From: Gerris lacustris
Taxonomy: Eukaryota > Arthropoda > Insecta > Hemiptera > Gerridae
DNA: 64,000 bases
Assembly: GCA_951217055.1 (NCBI GenBank)
Contig: OX578281.1
Span: 33,347,036-33,411,035 of the forward strand
Direction of reading: 5' to 3'
Part shown: piece after piece, positions 23,001 through 30,187 of the stretch
Layout: the number at the start of each line of letters is the position of its first letter
Position numbering within the stretch: position 1 is the first letter of the stretch
The notes under the pieces: generated by a model
The model's input: only the letters and a program-made list of their open reading frames with translations
The model's database searches: none
Told to the model about the DNA's origin: nothing
Made by a program: the position numbers and the translations under genes

Positions 23001-23861
23001 AAAGTAAAGCCGGGTTTCTACGGGTAGAGTTACTCTACTCTCCTGTTTACTCTACCCGTGTAAACCCGGCTTAATGATACCACTTTTTGGAAATTTCGAA
23101 AAAAAATGATTTTATTTTTTATTGACAAAATACTTTTTTCTTATAATTATGGTCTTTTCGATGTATTTATATGTTTGTAGTCCGGTTCAGTAGCAAAAAA
23201 ATGCTTTATCAGAAGTTTGTTTATGTGTTTTAAGAATATCAGACCCATAGAATATCTGACTAGCACACACTTGACCTGTTTATTTGTCAAATAAATCCCA
23301 AGAAAATATTTATGTTTACTTAACATTATACTAATAAATCATATTAAAGAACCTCGACTGTATTTTTCTCCTATCTGTGATAAAAGCTCATTATATTATT
23401 CAGGAATTGTTCAATAACCGAACTTCTTCACACAAAATGATTAACAATAGTAGTAGTATAACAATTTACCGGTTTCAGCTGTTCTACGAAACCTTCTTCA
23501 GATAATTATAATAGTTATCGCACGACTTCAAAATGTAGTGTCGGGTGATCAAATCATACAATAACCAGCAGATAACATCTGAAGGCTCAAAACAAGTTAA
23601 TTGTTATAATTCAATCATTTTGTGTGAAGACGTGTTTGGTCATTGAACTATTAACTAAATCATACATTTAAAGTCTCTATGTGTAGTCAAAAATCTCTAG
23701 CAATACAGTTTACAATATCGTCTCTTTCCATGACAACAAATTGACGTCAGCCCAACAACATTGTTAACATGTTAAGCGGTATAATTTAAGTGTTTAAATC
23801 TGTTTCAGGTATGGCTCGGACAGTTTTAAAGCTCATCCTACTATTCTTCCTTTTGAACTGA
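4872..23861 (+). CDS. CUB-domain protein, secreted or GPI-anchored (9 exons, 5' incomplete)
   Basis: Coding exons: 4872-5028, 11276-11335, 14259-14461, 16444-16500, 17342-17519, 18929-19116, 20149-20359, 22228-22478, 23809-23861. Every intron is GT-AG, phases agree at every junction, and the joined frame is open to a TGA at 23859-23861 (about 451 residues). Three CUB modules follow in order: CUB1 (exons 1-3; FFSPGYPSGY to SATYTFTP), a divergent CUB2 (exons 5-6; ends MAEYTFMK), and CUB3 (exons 7-8; GYFTSPNYPGLYPRDTECHY, then GSDYLEFSN, then KKYFRVTFKSNGKLDATGF). The last exon adds VLKLILLFFLLN and stops, as in a GPI-attachment signal. CUB modules mediate extracellular protein contacts. The CUB3 signature recalls insect proteins annotated as suppressor-of-lurcher-1-like, which are CUB-only partners of glutamate receptors in nematodes; that assignment is from memory. 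The initiator exon with a signal peptide is missing and probably lies to the left. Confidence 0.85.
7747..7891. repeat. Hairpin MITE-like element
   Basis: The outer arms AGGTTTGTTCCAACCACACT and its inverted copy ending GGTTGGGACAAACCT are nearly complementary over about 30 bp, and the inner parts also pair (CGACACATGCGCA against TGCGCATGCGTCG). About 145 bp with no coding capacity, typical of a small foldback or MITE. Confidence 0.75.
8741..9812. mobile_element. Foldback-type element, about 1.07 kb
   Basis: The ends are inverted copies of each other: ATAGTAATTTATGCACCTAG on the left and CTAGGTGCTAATAAATAACTAT on the right, with similarity running about 35 bp or more inward. Inside, the GC-rich motif TCCCGAGGCGAAGCCGAGG occurs at 8821 and 9722, with an inverted relative near 9669. 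Segments with GGAGATAAAAT and CCATTTTYATYCCATTG repeat internally. Short ORFs follow these repeats and do not look like transposase. Confidence 0.65.
11276..11335 (+). CDS. CUB gene exon 2 (CUB1 interior)
   Basis: A 60-bp exon, acceptor TTTTAG and donor AG|GTAATG, encoding GDGRVNLLFNEVRLGSSDKR. It supplies the strand just after CUB1's second cysteine, and the split codons join correctly on both sides (K at the start, S at the end). Too short to find by ORF length alone. Confidence 0.75.
11413..11605 (-). repeat. Truncated copy of the tRNA-like MITE
   Basis: It starts with the family terminus AAGTTTTTGGTAGTATTCAT, continues through TTTAAATCAAATTATAAT and GACAGACAGAGAAAAATA, and then matches the 3' half of the tRNA-like sequence (CGGGACTCGAACCACGGGCC). 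The tRNA-like 5' half is replaced by a short duplication of CCTCCTATATTTYCAGTATA. Compare 25565-25990 and 51527-51962. Confidence 0.7.
11606..12934. other. Intron sequence, no gene recognised
   Basis: A G-run lies at about 11954-11965. Overlapping short frames at 11933-12303 (- strand) show no family resemblance, and I do not call them genes. Otherwise AT-rich. Confidence 0.4.
12935..13345 (+). repeat. Dispersed repeat family A, near-complete copy
   Basis: It begins AGACTGCCAATTGGTGTG, has CACATAGCTTCCTC and a CCATTATTGTCTA segment early on, a CAGACCGACCGACAGACA run in the middle, and ends ACCTTCGGTAAGCTCGGA. The same order recurs at 58372-58735 and, inverted, at 61391-61643; partial copies lie at 18022-18520, 26689-27090 and 27486-27600. 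No protein is encoded; the class is unknown. Confidence 0.65.
13709..14064. mobile_element. MITE with about 100-bp inverted ends and captured coding piece
   Basis: The left arm (13709 to about 13810) and right arm (about 13962-14064) are inverted copies sharing GTAGCATTTTTCATGCGAGT, TTTGCACCCGAGCG and GTAGTAAAACCACA. These arms are the same terminus seen at 1599 and 3653, which lack the inverted partner. Between the arms lies part of the recombinase-like ORF (- strand, homologous to 1755-1916). This copy shows the structure by which a gene 5' fragment became a palindromic element. It ends about 195 bp before exon 3. Confidence 0.75.
14259..14461 (+). CDS. CUB gene exon 3 (end of CUB1)
   Basis: The acceptor is GATTTCAG and the donor G|GTAACC. 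It encodes SCLDQRDVIRLFEG, a cysteine in VRVICNEAIF, and the closing strand LHSATEWPPLFFSATYTFTP. The aromatic-rich ATYTF end is the usual last strand of a CUB fold. Intron phase 1 at the module end matches that at the end of CUB2 (19116), as expected for exon-shuffled modules. Confidence 0.85.
14462..16443. other. CUB gene intron, mostly unrecognised
   Basis: It contains a family D fragment at about 15164-15250 (TTAGGTCCGTAAGCAAAAAC, TACATTCCTGCGTTTGTC) and a hairpin element at 15786-15921. The ORF at 15358-15591 on the - strand shows no family features. Confidence 0.45.
15786..15921. repeat. Hairpin element with 27-bp inverted ends
   Basis: The arms CGAACTTAGCTAGTAGACCA and TGGTCTACTAACTAAGTTCG pair almost perfectly over about 27 bp. 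A third partial arm (CTAAGTTCGTCTACGGG) lies at about 15669. The total length of about 136 bp fits a MITE. Confidence 0.75.
16444..16500 (+). CDS. CUB gene exon 4 (linker)
   Basis: A 57-bp exon, acceptor TTTTGCAG and donor G|GTAAGA, encoding VKTNSRNQNLYGGEALRSA. It is a polar linker between CUB1 and CUB2. It is supported by both consensus splice sites and matching phase on both sides rather than by domain similarity, so it could be skipped in some transcripts: removing it keeps the frame. Confidence 0.6.
16501..17341. other. CUB gene intron, nothing recognised
   Basis: No repeat or RNA is matched. The short + frame near 16856-17047 has no family features. Confidence 0.4.
17342..17519 (+). 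CDS. CUB gene exon 5 (start of CUB2)
   Basis: The acceptor is TTGTTCAG and the donor AG|GTAAGT (full consensus). It encodes GDVYCNGSVIGKEGNGAVNI, then MFTSCSYEFKAQGPTRVKIAFRN in a continuous frame. It has the CUB order of a cysteine, a central FTSC cysteine and a VKIAF strand, but lacks the usual SPNYP turn, so CUB2 is divergent. Confidence 0.8.
17635..17991. repeat. MITE with about 31-bp inverted ends
   Basis: The left end TTGAGGTAGCGTATCTGGGG and the right end CCAGATACGCTACCTCAA are inverted copies, each extended by CATGAT/ATCATG. A third copy of GATGTAGCGTATCTGG sits inside at about 17834. About 357 bp, non-coding. Confidence 0.8.
18022..18520 (-). repeat. Dispersed repeat family A, broken copy
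   Basis: Two pieces are present. 18022-18240 has AAGACAGAAATCCATTTCAG and the GTCTGTCTGTTGCTC run. 18280-18520 reads as the inverse of the family start, ending GATGCGAGGAAGCAATGTGCCAAACTAAATGGCAG. Compare 12935-13345. Confidence 0.55.
18929..19116 (+). CDS. CUB gene exon 6 (end of CUB2)
   Basis: The acceptor is TTTTTCCAG and the donor A|GTAAAA. It encodes SCKEFNGVTTLVWSEGQMDK, the last cysteine in SFCDIVPP, then LVLTVDGLSNTTQW and the closing strand NLMAEYTFMK. Four cysteines in CUB2 (exons 5-6) fit two disulfides. NTT is a potential glycosylation site. Confidence 0.8.
19117..20148. other. CUB gene intron carrying a SINE
   Basis: Apart from the SINE at 19334-19720 no feature is recognised. 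A T-run (about 20109-20123) precedes the exon 7 acceptor. Confidence 0.5.
19334..19720 (+). mobile_element. Complete tRNA-headed SINE with target-site duplication
   Basis: The body runs from AGGGGGCCTGGGTGGC to an A-rich tail (19699-19720). It is flanked by a perfect 10-bp duplication, GGGAGGGTTG at 19324-19333 and 19721-19730. The head has an A-box-like GGCTCGGAGGCTAGAGCG and a B box GGGTTCGATTCCC (19427-19439), and its ends pair (GGCCTGG with CCAGGCC). Between the boxes lies a stretch resembling 5S rRNA (AAGTTAAGCAGC, then AAGGTGACCGC). The body beyond about 19450 is unrelated to either RNA. Intact flanks suggest a fairly recent insertion. Confidence 0.85.
20149..20359 (+). CDS. CUB gene exon 7 (start of CUB3)
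   Basis: The acceptor is TTTCGCAG and the donor CC|GTTAGT. It encodes the best-conserved part of the protein: a cysteine in EGFECGFLYDAENWPTGG, the CUB turn YFTSPNYPGLYPRDTECHYF, and the strand QRVKITFNYLDIQGTPP. Reading through the donor reaches a stop within 40 bp, which supports splicing here. Confidence 0.9.
20360..22227. other. CUB gene intron (1.9 kb), nothing recognised
   Basis: No ORF, RNA gene or repeat matched to other parts of the window was seen. Confidence 0.4.
22228..22478 (+). CDS. CUB gene exon 8 (end of CUB3)
   Basis: The acceptor is TATTCTAG and the donor T|GTAAGA. It encodes CNMSTGSDYLEFSNCL, then the cysteine in RKCGRSNFTLIS and the closing strands KKYFRVTFKSNGKLDATGF and NASFRFF. 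The SDYLEF aspartate is at the usual calcium-site position of CUB modules. NMS, NFT, NAS and NKS are potential N-glycosylation sites. Read-through past the donor stays open for 25 more codons. Confidence 0.9.
23005..23073. repeat. 69-bp hairpin
   Basis: TAAAGCCGGGTTTCTACGGG and its inverted copy CCCGTGTAAACCCGGCTTA pair, and the inner parts GTAGAGT/ACTCTAC continue the stem. A very small MITE or foldback. Confidence 0.8.
23409..23648. repeat. Hairpin MITE with hammerhead-like boxes
   Basis: The ends GTTCAATAACCGAACTTCTT and CGTGTTTGGTCATTGAAC are diverged inverted copies; the adjacent CACACAAAATGATT/AATCATTTTGTGTG pair exactly. On the - strand, 23501-23473 reads CTGAAGA, a potential stem-loop, then GAAA, followed by CCGGT. 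Confidence 0.65.
23809..23861 (+). CDS. CUB gene last coding exon (hydrophobic tail)
   Basis: The acceptor is CTGTTTCAG. It completes a cysteine codon and encodes MARTVLKLILLFFLLN followed by TGA. A short hydrophobic run ending at the stop, preceded within about 15 residues by small polar residues (NKSSVSLN), fits a GPI-attachment signal better than a membrane span with a cytoplasmic tail. Confidence 0.7.
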
Positions 23862-24440
23862 TTACAAAATACCAAAATTCAATTAATTAATAAGTGATAA
23901 AATTAATAATAAAAAAAATCATCCTCGGCAAATTGAGTAATTTTGTGATTTAATTCGAGAATTATGTAGGTTTACTCTTAAACTATCGACTTCTTTGCAA
24001 TTTATACAGATTACATAAATATGTAATCTGTTAATAAATATTAAGATTAGATAAAACCTCTCAATAATATGTATGCAGCAATTATCTACTCTTTCATTAA
24101 TTTATTTCTGTCATAAAATAATGTATTTTATTTTTATTTTGTTAATGAAGTCAGATATAAACATTGCAATTGTGCAAGCGTAATTGTGGTTATAATTGTA
24201 CATATTTTACAGCTTTCTATTTAATGAATGTTGATATTATTTTGTAATTATGATTGTTTTATGATTTGAATCTTATGTGATATACAATTGATTTTTTTAA
24301 GGAGCTTCTTTGCTAAAATTGAGTTATATTTTTATATCGATAATATTTATTCCTGCACTACTTTATGTGATAAATATTGTAATTGATTGTATATCATTTA
24401 ATGTAGTTTGTTGTTTACAATAAAATTTAATTTAAATCAA
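23862..24440 (+). other. Probable 3' UTR and polyadenylation signal of the CUB gene
   Basis: AT-rich sequence after the stop with a canonical AATAAA at 24419-24424. Any poly(A) site would fall some 10-30 bp further on, within the adjacent MITE fragment. Other AATAAA-like hexamers occur earlier, so 3' ends may vary. Confidence 0.5.
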
Positions 24441-24475
24441 ATTATAATTATTATTTACTACGGGAAACAGACAAA
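24424..24475. repeat. Terminal fragment of the tRNA-like MITE
   Basis: AATTTAATTTAAATCAAATT, then ACTACGGGAAACAGACA, matches the arms of the elements at 25565-25990 and 51527-51962. Only the terminal 50 bp or so is present. Confidence 0.7.
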
Positions 24476-25564
24476 ATTTATTTACATTATTTGTTAAATT
24501 TTTCTATTACCTCTTCTATACCTCTAATTAATGCCTCATTTACACACTGGGTACTCTCACAATAGAACGACCATGTCAGTTGTCAGTACGGCGATAGTAT
24601 ACTGTACCTAGTGAAAGTGTTCAGCCTATACATATTTTTGAGGTGAGTGGTGACAAAACTCGCCTCAGTAATGATATCCAACATGTCCTTTTGATATCCT
24701 TAAAACTATATTACTGAACTGGATGACAACCTTATTATTTTTTAGTTCAATAAACAAAAGAATAATGACGTTATCGATATTTAAACATCTTAGTTATTGA
24801 ATACTTAAAGAAAGTTTTGACTTTTAACATACAAAAGTTTTGGACTACCCCTGCCTTCTATGGAGGAAATCTCGAACTTCTTGTTTTTAAACATCACCGC
24901 TAGATATCAGGACATTCGGCAAATTAACGTTAGAATGGGAAGGGGTGTAAAAATAACGGCATAATGTATAGGGGTTTTTTTCTATGTTGTTATAGCAAAA
25001 CGCTCCAAACATAAAATCGATTAAATATATAAAGGGTGATCCATAAGTTCGGAAACGGCTTAATATCTCTAGTAATAATTGAGGTATTGAGCCTGTATAA
25101 TTTATAAAAAAAACTACTTTTTTGGTGGGTAATAATTTTTTTCGCATATTGGATACTACTTTGAAATTTTAAAGTGGGACACAAATAAAGTAATATCTTT
25201 TTGAAAAGGTCTTAATAAAGAAAACCCGATCTTTCCATCTACTCCCGTTTCAAAATGGCCGACACTTAAAGTTTAAAAATTTACTCTTTTTCTTTATTTT
25301 CAATAGTTTAGTAAGAGAAAAAAAGAAAATTAGTCAATAAAAATTCTTTTCATGACTCCACTTTTATTCAATAAAAATTATTGTTTACTTTTATATTGAT
25401 TCATTTTTTATTGTATTAGATAAAGGAACACTTCATACGTAATAAACAAATTAATAATCAGTTATTATTTGTTTTAAAAGTTTATACACTCATCTAAAAA
25501 AGTTAGATCTAATCACTATGATGATTACTACTTTATTCTACTTGTTCTTTAAAGATTTGTTATA
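24476..25564. other. Intergenic, one family E terminus
   Basis: At 25034 a sequence reading GGGTGATCCATAAGTTCGGAAACGGC resembles, inverted, 34388-34412. Such GGGTG..CC..AAGT..GGAAA ends look like the border of a dispersed element. Nothing else is recognised. Confidence 0.4.
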
Positions 25565-25990
25565 TATTTTAATTTAAAACAAATTATAATTATTATTAAC
25601 TACGGGAAACAGACAGTGAAAAATACACTCCTGTGCCGGGATTTGAACCACGGGCCTCTATATTTCCAGTATAGCGCTCTTCCATCTAAGCTACGCAGGA
25701 GAATGATTTTTCACTACCGTAATCGATAACTAGTCCCGAATCCAAGCTTTCAATATTCATATACATTTAGACAGTCAAATTTTATGACTTTAGAACTAAA
25801 CCAAGAATTAACGCTTATAATTATAAAGTACTCAATTAGTACCTGTACCTTGTACATATAGAGGCCCGTTGGTTCAAATCCCGGCACAGGAGTGTATTTT
25901 TCACTGTCTGTTTCCCGTAGTTAATAATAATTATAATTTGATTTAAATTAAAATTTAACTTTCCGTAGTATGAAAACTACCAAAAACTTA
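25565..25990. mobile_element. MITE with long inverted arms, carrying a tRNA-like sequence
   Basis: The left arm (25565 to about 25660) and right arm (about 25859-25952) are inverted copies about 95 bp long: AATTATAATTATTATTAACT, ACGGGAAACAGACAGTG, TTTGAACC/GGTTCAAA and CCGGCACAGGAG. The right end continues to CTACCAAAAACTT, the terminus seen inverted at 11413 and 51528. Each arm contains the 3' half of a tRNA-like sequence; the left arm extends into the complete one. Confidence 0.8.
25628..25701 (-). tRNA. tRNA-like sequence inside a MITE, probably not functional
   Basis: Read on the - strand it has an A box (TAGCTTAGATGGAAGAGCG), an anticodon stem CTATA/TATAG around CTGGAAA (anticodon position GGA), a B box GGTTCAAATCC and a mostly paired acceptor stem TCCTGCG/CACAGGA. 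The T stem has two mismatches that recur in all copies, and it lies in a repeat arm. A tRNA-derived element part is more likely than a working tRNA gene. Confidence 0.45.
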
Positions 25991-26688
25991 AAAATTGAAT
26001 TTCGATTTGTTATATATATATATATATGTATAAATCGTATTTTTTTTGCATACCCTCGACATATAAGCGGAAATTAACCATTAACCTAGTGTAAATAGTG
26101 ATTGTTGTAACAACTACTACCACATGTAGCAAGAACCACTTGTTCGACCCTGACTAGTGTTGCTATCTATGGAGAGATGTTGTAAGTAATAGTTTCCATT
26201 CCACGATTGTAGATATCAGGGCATTTAGGATATTACCACGCTACTAGCATCATTTGAAACTCTATAAAAATCCATTTAATTTAAATATGATAAAGAATGA
26301 GGTTACGGCACAAAAAGGTACTTTATGAAAGTTGCAAAGGTCATTAAACAAAGTGCGTATGCAATGCCAACGTCAACATCTCTCCTCTGATCATGATTTT
26401 ATCACCAAACTAGTTGGTTTCTCCAGTTCTTTAATTTACAGTATAGGATTAAGAATTAAGCCATCAACTCAAAATTATATTTTTCGGCACTTACGCCCTT
26501 ATAAATTTCAGCTCTTCTGTTTTTTAACTCGCGTTCACGCATTGCTTCAATGCTTACTTTATCGAATTGTGTAAATGGTCTATGAACGAAAATTGAATTA
26601 TACAATAGTCTACAGTTATCATAATAAAAGTGTATACCCATAATAAAATATTTGCGTTCTTAATATTATTAAGACTAAGACAATAGCA

Positions 26689-27090
26689 TGCCAATTAGTG
26701 TGGCTCATAGCTGCCTCGTGCGTCCAATTTTGTATACTTCACAATTTTATGCTATTACAACATATTATTGTCAAATTTATTTAATGTTCCCTCGTTTTTT
26801 ACATATGTGTCAATTTTTTTTATATGTTTACATTAATTAAAGTATCTATTTAGGAAAATTTAAAGAACGCATACTGTTGAAATTAATCTGGAGCTATCTG
26901 CTGGCTGCTTTCGATAAACCATGCAAATTTTATAAAAATTAGATGAGTTCTTCGGAGATATAGATGTAACTAATGTTTGTGTGCATATATAGAAGAGAAA
27001 CAAATGGGGGCAGAATTTTGAAACTTATATGGGACCAATAATGGGCAGATTTACCTGCCATACAAAGTTCACTAAAATCAAATGTGTAGT
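26689..27090 (+). repeat. Dispersed repeat family A, diverged copy
   Basis: It begins CATGCCAATTAGTGTGGCTCATAGCT and follows the family order: TTTTATGCTATTACAAC, TATTATTGTCAAATTTATTTAA, then the TTCGATAAACCATGCAAATTT segment shared with 58630-58660. The end is lost; the CATAGCTTCCATTACCATCGGTAAGCTCGGG terminus appears separately at 27568-27600. Confidence 0.55.
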
Positions 27091-27267
27091 GCAGGGGTAT
27101 CCAACTCCTGTATTCTAGAAGTGTAAGACCACTAGCGCTGGTCGAGCTGTTTGGAGGTTAAAATTGTAAACTACTTATGATCTTTTGACATTCCTCGAAT
27201 TCTAAGATATAAACAAATAGTGGTTGTCACACATTTGTACTATTTTGTAATTAAAGAATAGATAAAA

Positions 27268-27338
27268 AACGGGCCTCGGTGGCTGTAAGAGATGCGCGAT
27301 TGCTTCGAGCGCAAGAGAACACGGGTTCACATCTAGAA
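27268..27338 (+). repeat. tRNA-derived SINE head fragment
   Basis: GGGCCTCGGTGGCTGTAAGA resembles an A-box region and ACGGGTTCACATC a B box, at tRNA-like spacing. It resembles the head of the SINE at 19334 but is diverged and has no recognisable body or tail. Confidence 0.45.
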
Positions 27339-29598
27339 AATTGACAAATCAATTTATTAATTTATTTCTTTGAATTAAGAAGCTCAAAATATTTTGAAGG
27401 GTGTAAAAGATTTAGTTACAGTTTTAACCACCAAATAGCTCGATCAGCGGTAGTAGTCTAACACGGGTAGATAAAGAGGGGAGTTGGAAATCTTTCCGTT
27501 TGATTGCTAGTGTAGTGTTTAAGATATGTTGGGTCGCAAAAATTAATAAAATTTCGTTCTTCAGATCACATAGCTTCCATTACCATCGGTAAGCTCGGGA
27601 GCAATATAACTATCCATATTAAACACATATAAGTAATAAAAGGAAAGTATTCTCCCATGAATAAATAATGTTATAATATAAATACTCCAATTTAATATAT
27701 GATTAATAGGTTATTGTAGGCGAGGCAACTCTGTTCACAAAAGTTATTCAAAAAAGCACAATATTCCTATACTAGGCCCGGCTGAAAGTGTGACGGTAAT
27801 TTAATTTTAGGTTTGGGCTGGTGGGGGGGAGGGGGTGAAGGCTTTCTGCGGGAACATGGGCACGTGTGTCCCTGGAATAAATTAGTTATCTTATCTGTCG
27901 CATCGGGTGAAAATGAATTTTCCAAAATGGCCCCAATTTTCCGATAAAGGGCAACTGGAAACCCCTTTGAAACTCGACACGACTAATAAACTTCGGAAAA
28001 TTTCGAACGAGAGACAGCTGGTAAAAACAGAGAAAATCATCCGAACTGATACGGGCTCCAAAAATATTTGAAATAATTTTCTGTTTATGAACTTTTTTTT
28101 AATCTGTTAACATTTTGCTCACGCAAACACTAAACTCAGAAATATATAATCAATCAGAGTAACTAGTGAAGGAACATACCCTAGTTTTTTATATAATAAA
28201 TAAAATTTATATAAAGTATATTTAATGGATATTTCATCATAAAGAAAAATTCTTTGAATTAATGTAATTAGTATATTTATAATAAGGGATAATTATGGTT
28301 ATATATAGAAGGCTTGCTTGCAAGGAGGTAATTAGAGTATTATTTCCTCCTTCAGAACTAACTATATGCAAATAGAAGTGTATTTAGAATTAGGGAAAAC
28401 TCGTGGAAGGCTAGGGTCAGATGCTTAGGCCTCTGTTACTCAAGAGTCTATTGTATTAAAATCTTTACTCTCTTGATATTCATGAGGGAGAAATTAACTT
28501 CAGCCCTAATTATGTAAATAAACTCAAGATATGTATATACATAAAATGAAAGAATTTGAAATTATGGAGATTAATACACTTCAACCAAGGCATCAAATTT
28601 GTCATTCAAAATCTTCGAGCTCTTTTTTGGGAAATAATTATACTTCACGATTTTTTAGTTTTTAGGAGACAATGCCGCAGCCAAGAGATGTAATTCATTC
28701 TCGATTTCACCTCGTGGAATAATTAAATGTACACCAAATTTCCTCTAGATTATGCAGCTTGGCCTATTTGAATTTGGTAATCAGCATGGAAATCAGTCAA
28801 CTTTTGTTCCTTGAATTGGCAAGGAAGTTCTCCTGATAGACTGCAGGCACCATTGTGTCACTGAACATTACTTCAATGGATTTATTTACTTGACCTCTCA
28901 CTCAGGGACTCCAAGGTTTTAAGTCTTTTGTCATAATCAGGATAATGACGATTACAAATATACACAGATTACACCGACTCCGGGGAGGGGTTAGGTTTCT
29001 TGAAAGCAAAACACCTGACTTGTCTACGGAAATATATATTTTTCCGTAGATGATCCAGATTATTAAACTTTGAACCGCTTGGTTGATCCAGATGATCAAC
29101 CAAGCTATGGCAGCTTTGACCTACGACACAAGGTATTATCATTACTAAATACATACTAAAAAATGCAACTATTAATTTTAAATATCATTCATGCTTATTT
29201 TTATCTTTGATCATTGAGATGAGCTGCCTCGCCCTTCTTTTGTCAAGCATTGTGAATCATTTGAGAAATTTGAGCAGCCCGGACCTTCCAGTGCCATTGG
29301 CAACATGGAATCATTATGAATGATTATTATTATTATTTGATTATTGAATGATTATTATTACTTTTTTTCGGAGTTTTTGCACTTTTCACAGAACATAGCA
29401 CGTTTACGAGGTGGCAAAATTGAAATTCGGATTCAGCACCCCGAAAAACATTTTTTAAAAATAAAAAAATTACTACTGTATTTTTTTCCCCCGCCAATAA
29501 TATGGTACCATTTGACTAGACTAATTTATTTTTATCAATTTCTCGAAACCTGTACTTTACGAAATATAACCATAAACTGAGATAAAGAAAAAATTTAA

Positions 29599-30187
29599 AG
29601 ATAAAAAGAACTTTTTATATACTACATTTTTAAATTTTCTGTTGAATCGTATGTAATTTTGATAATATAATTGTTATTGTTATATAATATAGAATTTATT
29701 TACTTCACATAAATGACAACCATCTAGAGAGTTGATCTTAAACCTATAAAAGGACAAATCTTTGTACAACGGATCTCCCCAACACCAAATCTAAAACGTG
29801 CCATCGATATATTTGAAATAATATAAATAATATAATCGATAAATAATATAATCGATATTTCCTGTTTTGCTGTCATTCAATGTTTATCTATCACAAATTT
29901 GAGACCCGTCAAAATGAAGATTGCGTAAATATGGGATATGGCAAAACAAATAAAATAACTTGCGGATTTTTTCCGAACTAACTTTCCGTACAGCAAAATT
30001 TGCTGAAAACCAATTAAATTCTGCTGAAAGATGGCTAAAAGTATTAAAATAATGCATGGTCATCGTGTTCTGAGCTATGCTAAAAGTTTCAAATGTCTAG
30101 CTATTCGGGAAGTTAGTTAGAAATCGATTGCCAGATTTGTACCGGACAAACAAACAAACAAGAAAGCAAGCTAATAAAAACGTAGTA
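29599..30187. repeat. Dispersed repeat family B, copy 2
   Basis: It shares AGATAAAAAGAACTTTTTAT, AGGACAAATCTTTGTACAACG, CAGCAAAATTTGCTGAAAAC, CATCGTGTTCTGAGCTATG and the ACAAACAAACAAACAAGAAAGC tail with 58815-59533. The tail and variable length suggest a retroelement 3' end. Confidence 0.65.

Larger units (their letters stand above)
22479..23808. other. Last CUB gene intron, repeat-rich
   Basis: It contains a family D copy at 22570-22750 (AACCAAGGACCCTTATATTTTCC with a GTCTGTTTGTCCGTCCGTCTGTC run), a C-run at about 22926-22936, a hairpin at 23005-23073 and a longer hairpin element at 23409-23648. Confidence 0.55.
25991..29598. other. Intergenic, repeat pieces only
   Basis: A short (TA)n lies at about 26012-26028. 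26689-27090 and 27486-27600 are family A pieces. 27268-27338 is a tRNA-like SINE head (GGGCCTCGGTGGC and ACGGGTTCACATC). 27770-28080 is less AT-rich unassigned sequence with a G-run (27823-27836). 28650-28740 resembles family C (CTCGATTTCACCTCG). Small hairpins occur at 29022-29050 and 29073-29106. No gene is seen. Confidence 0.45.
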
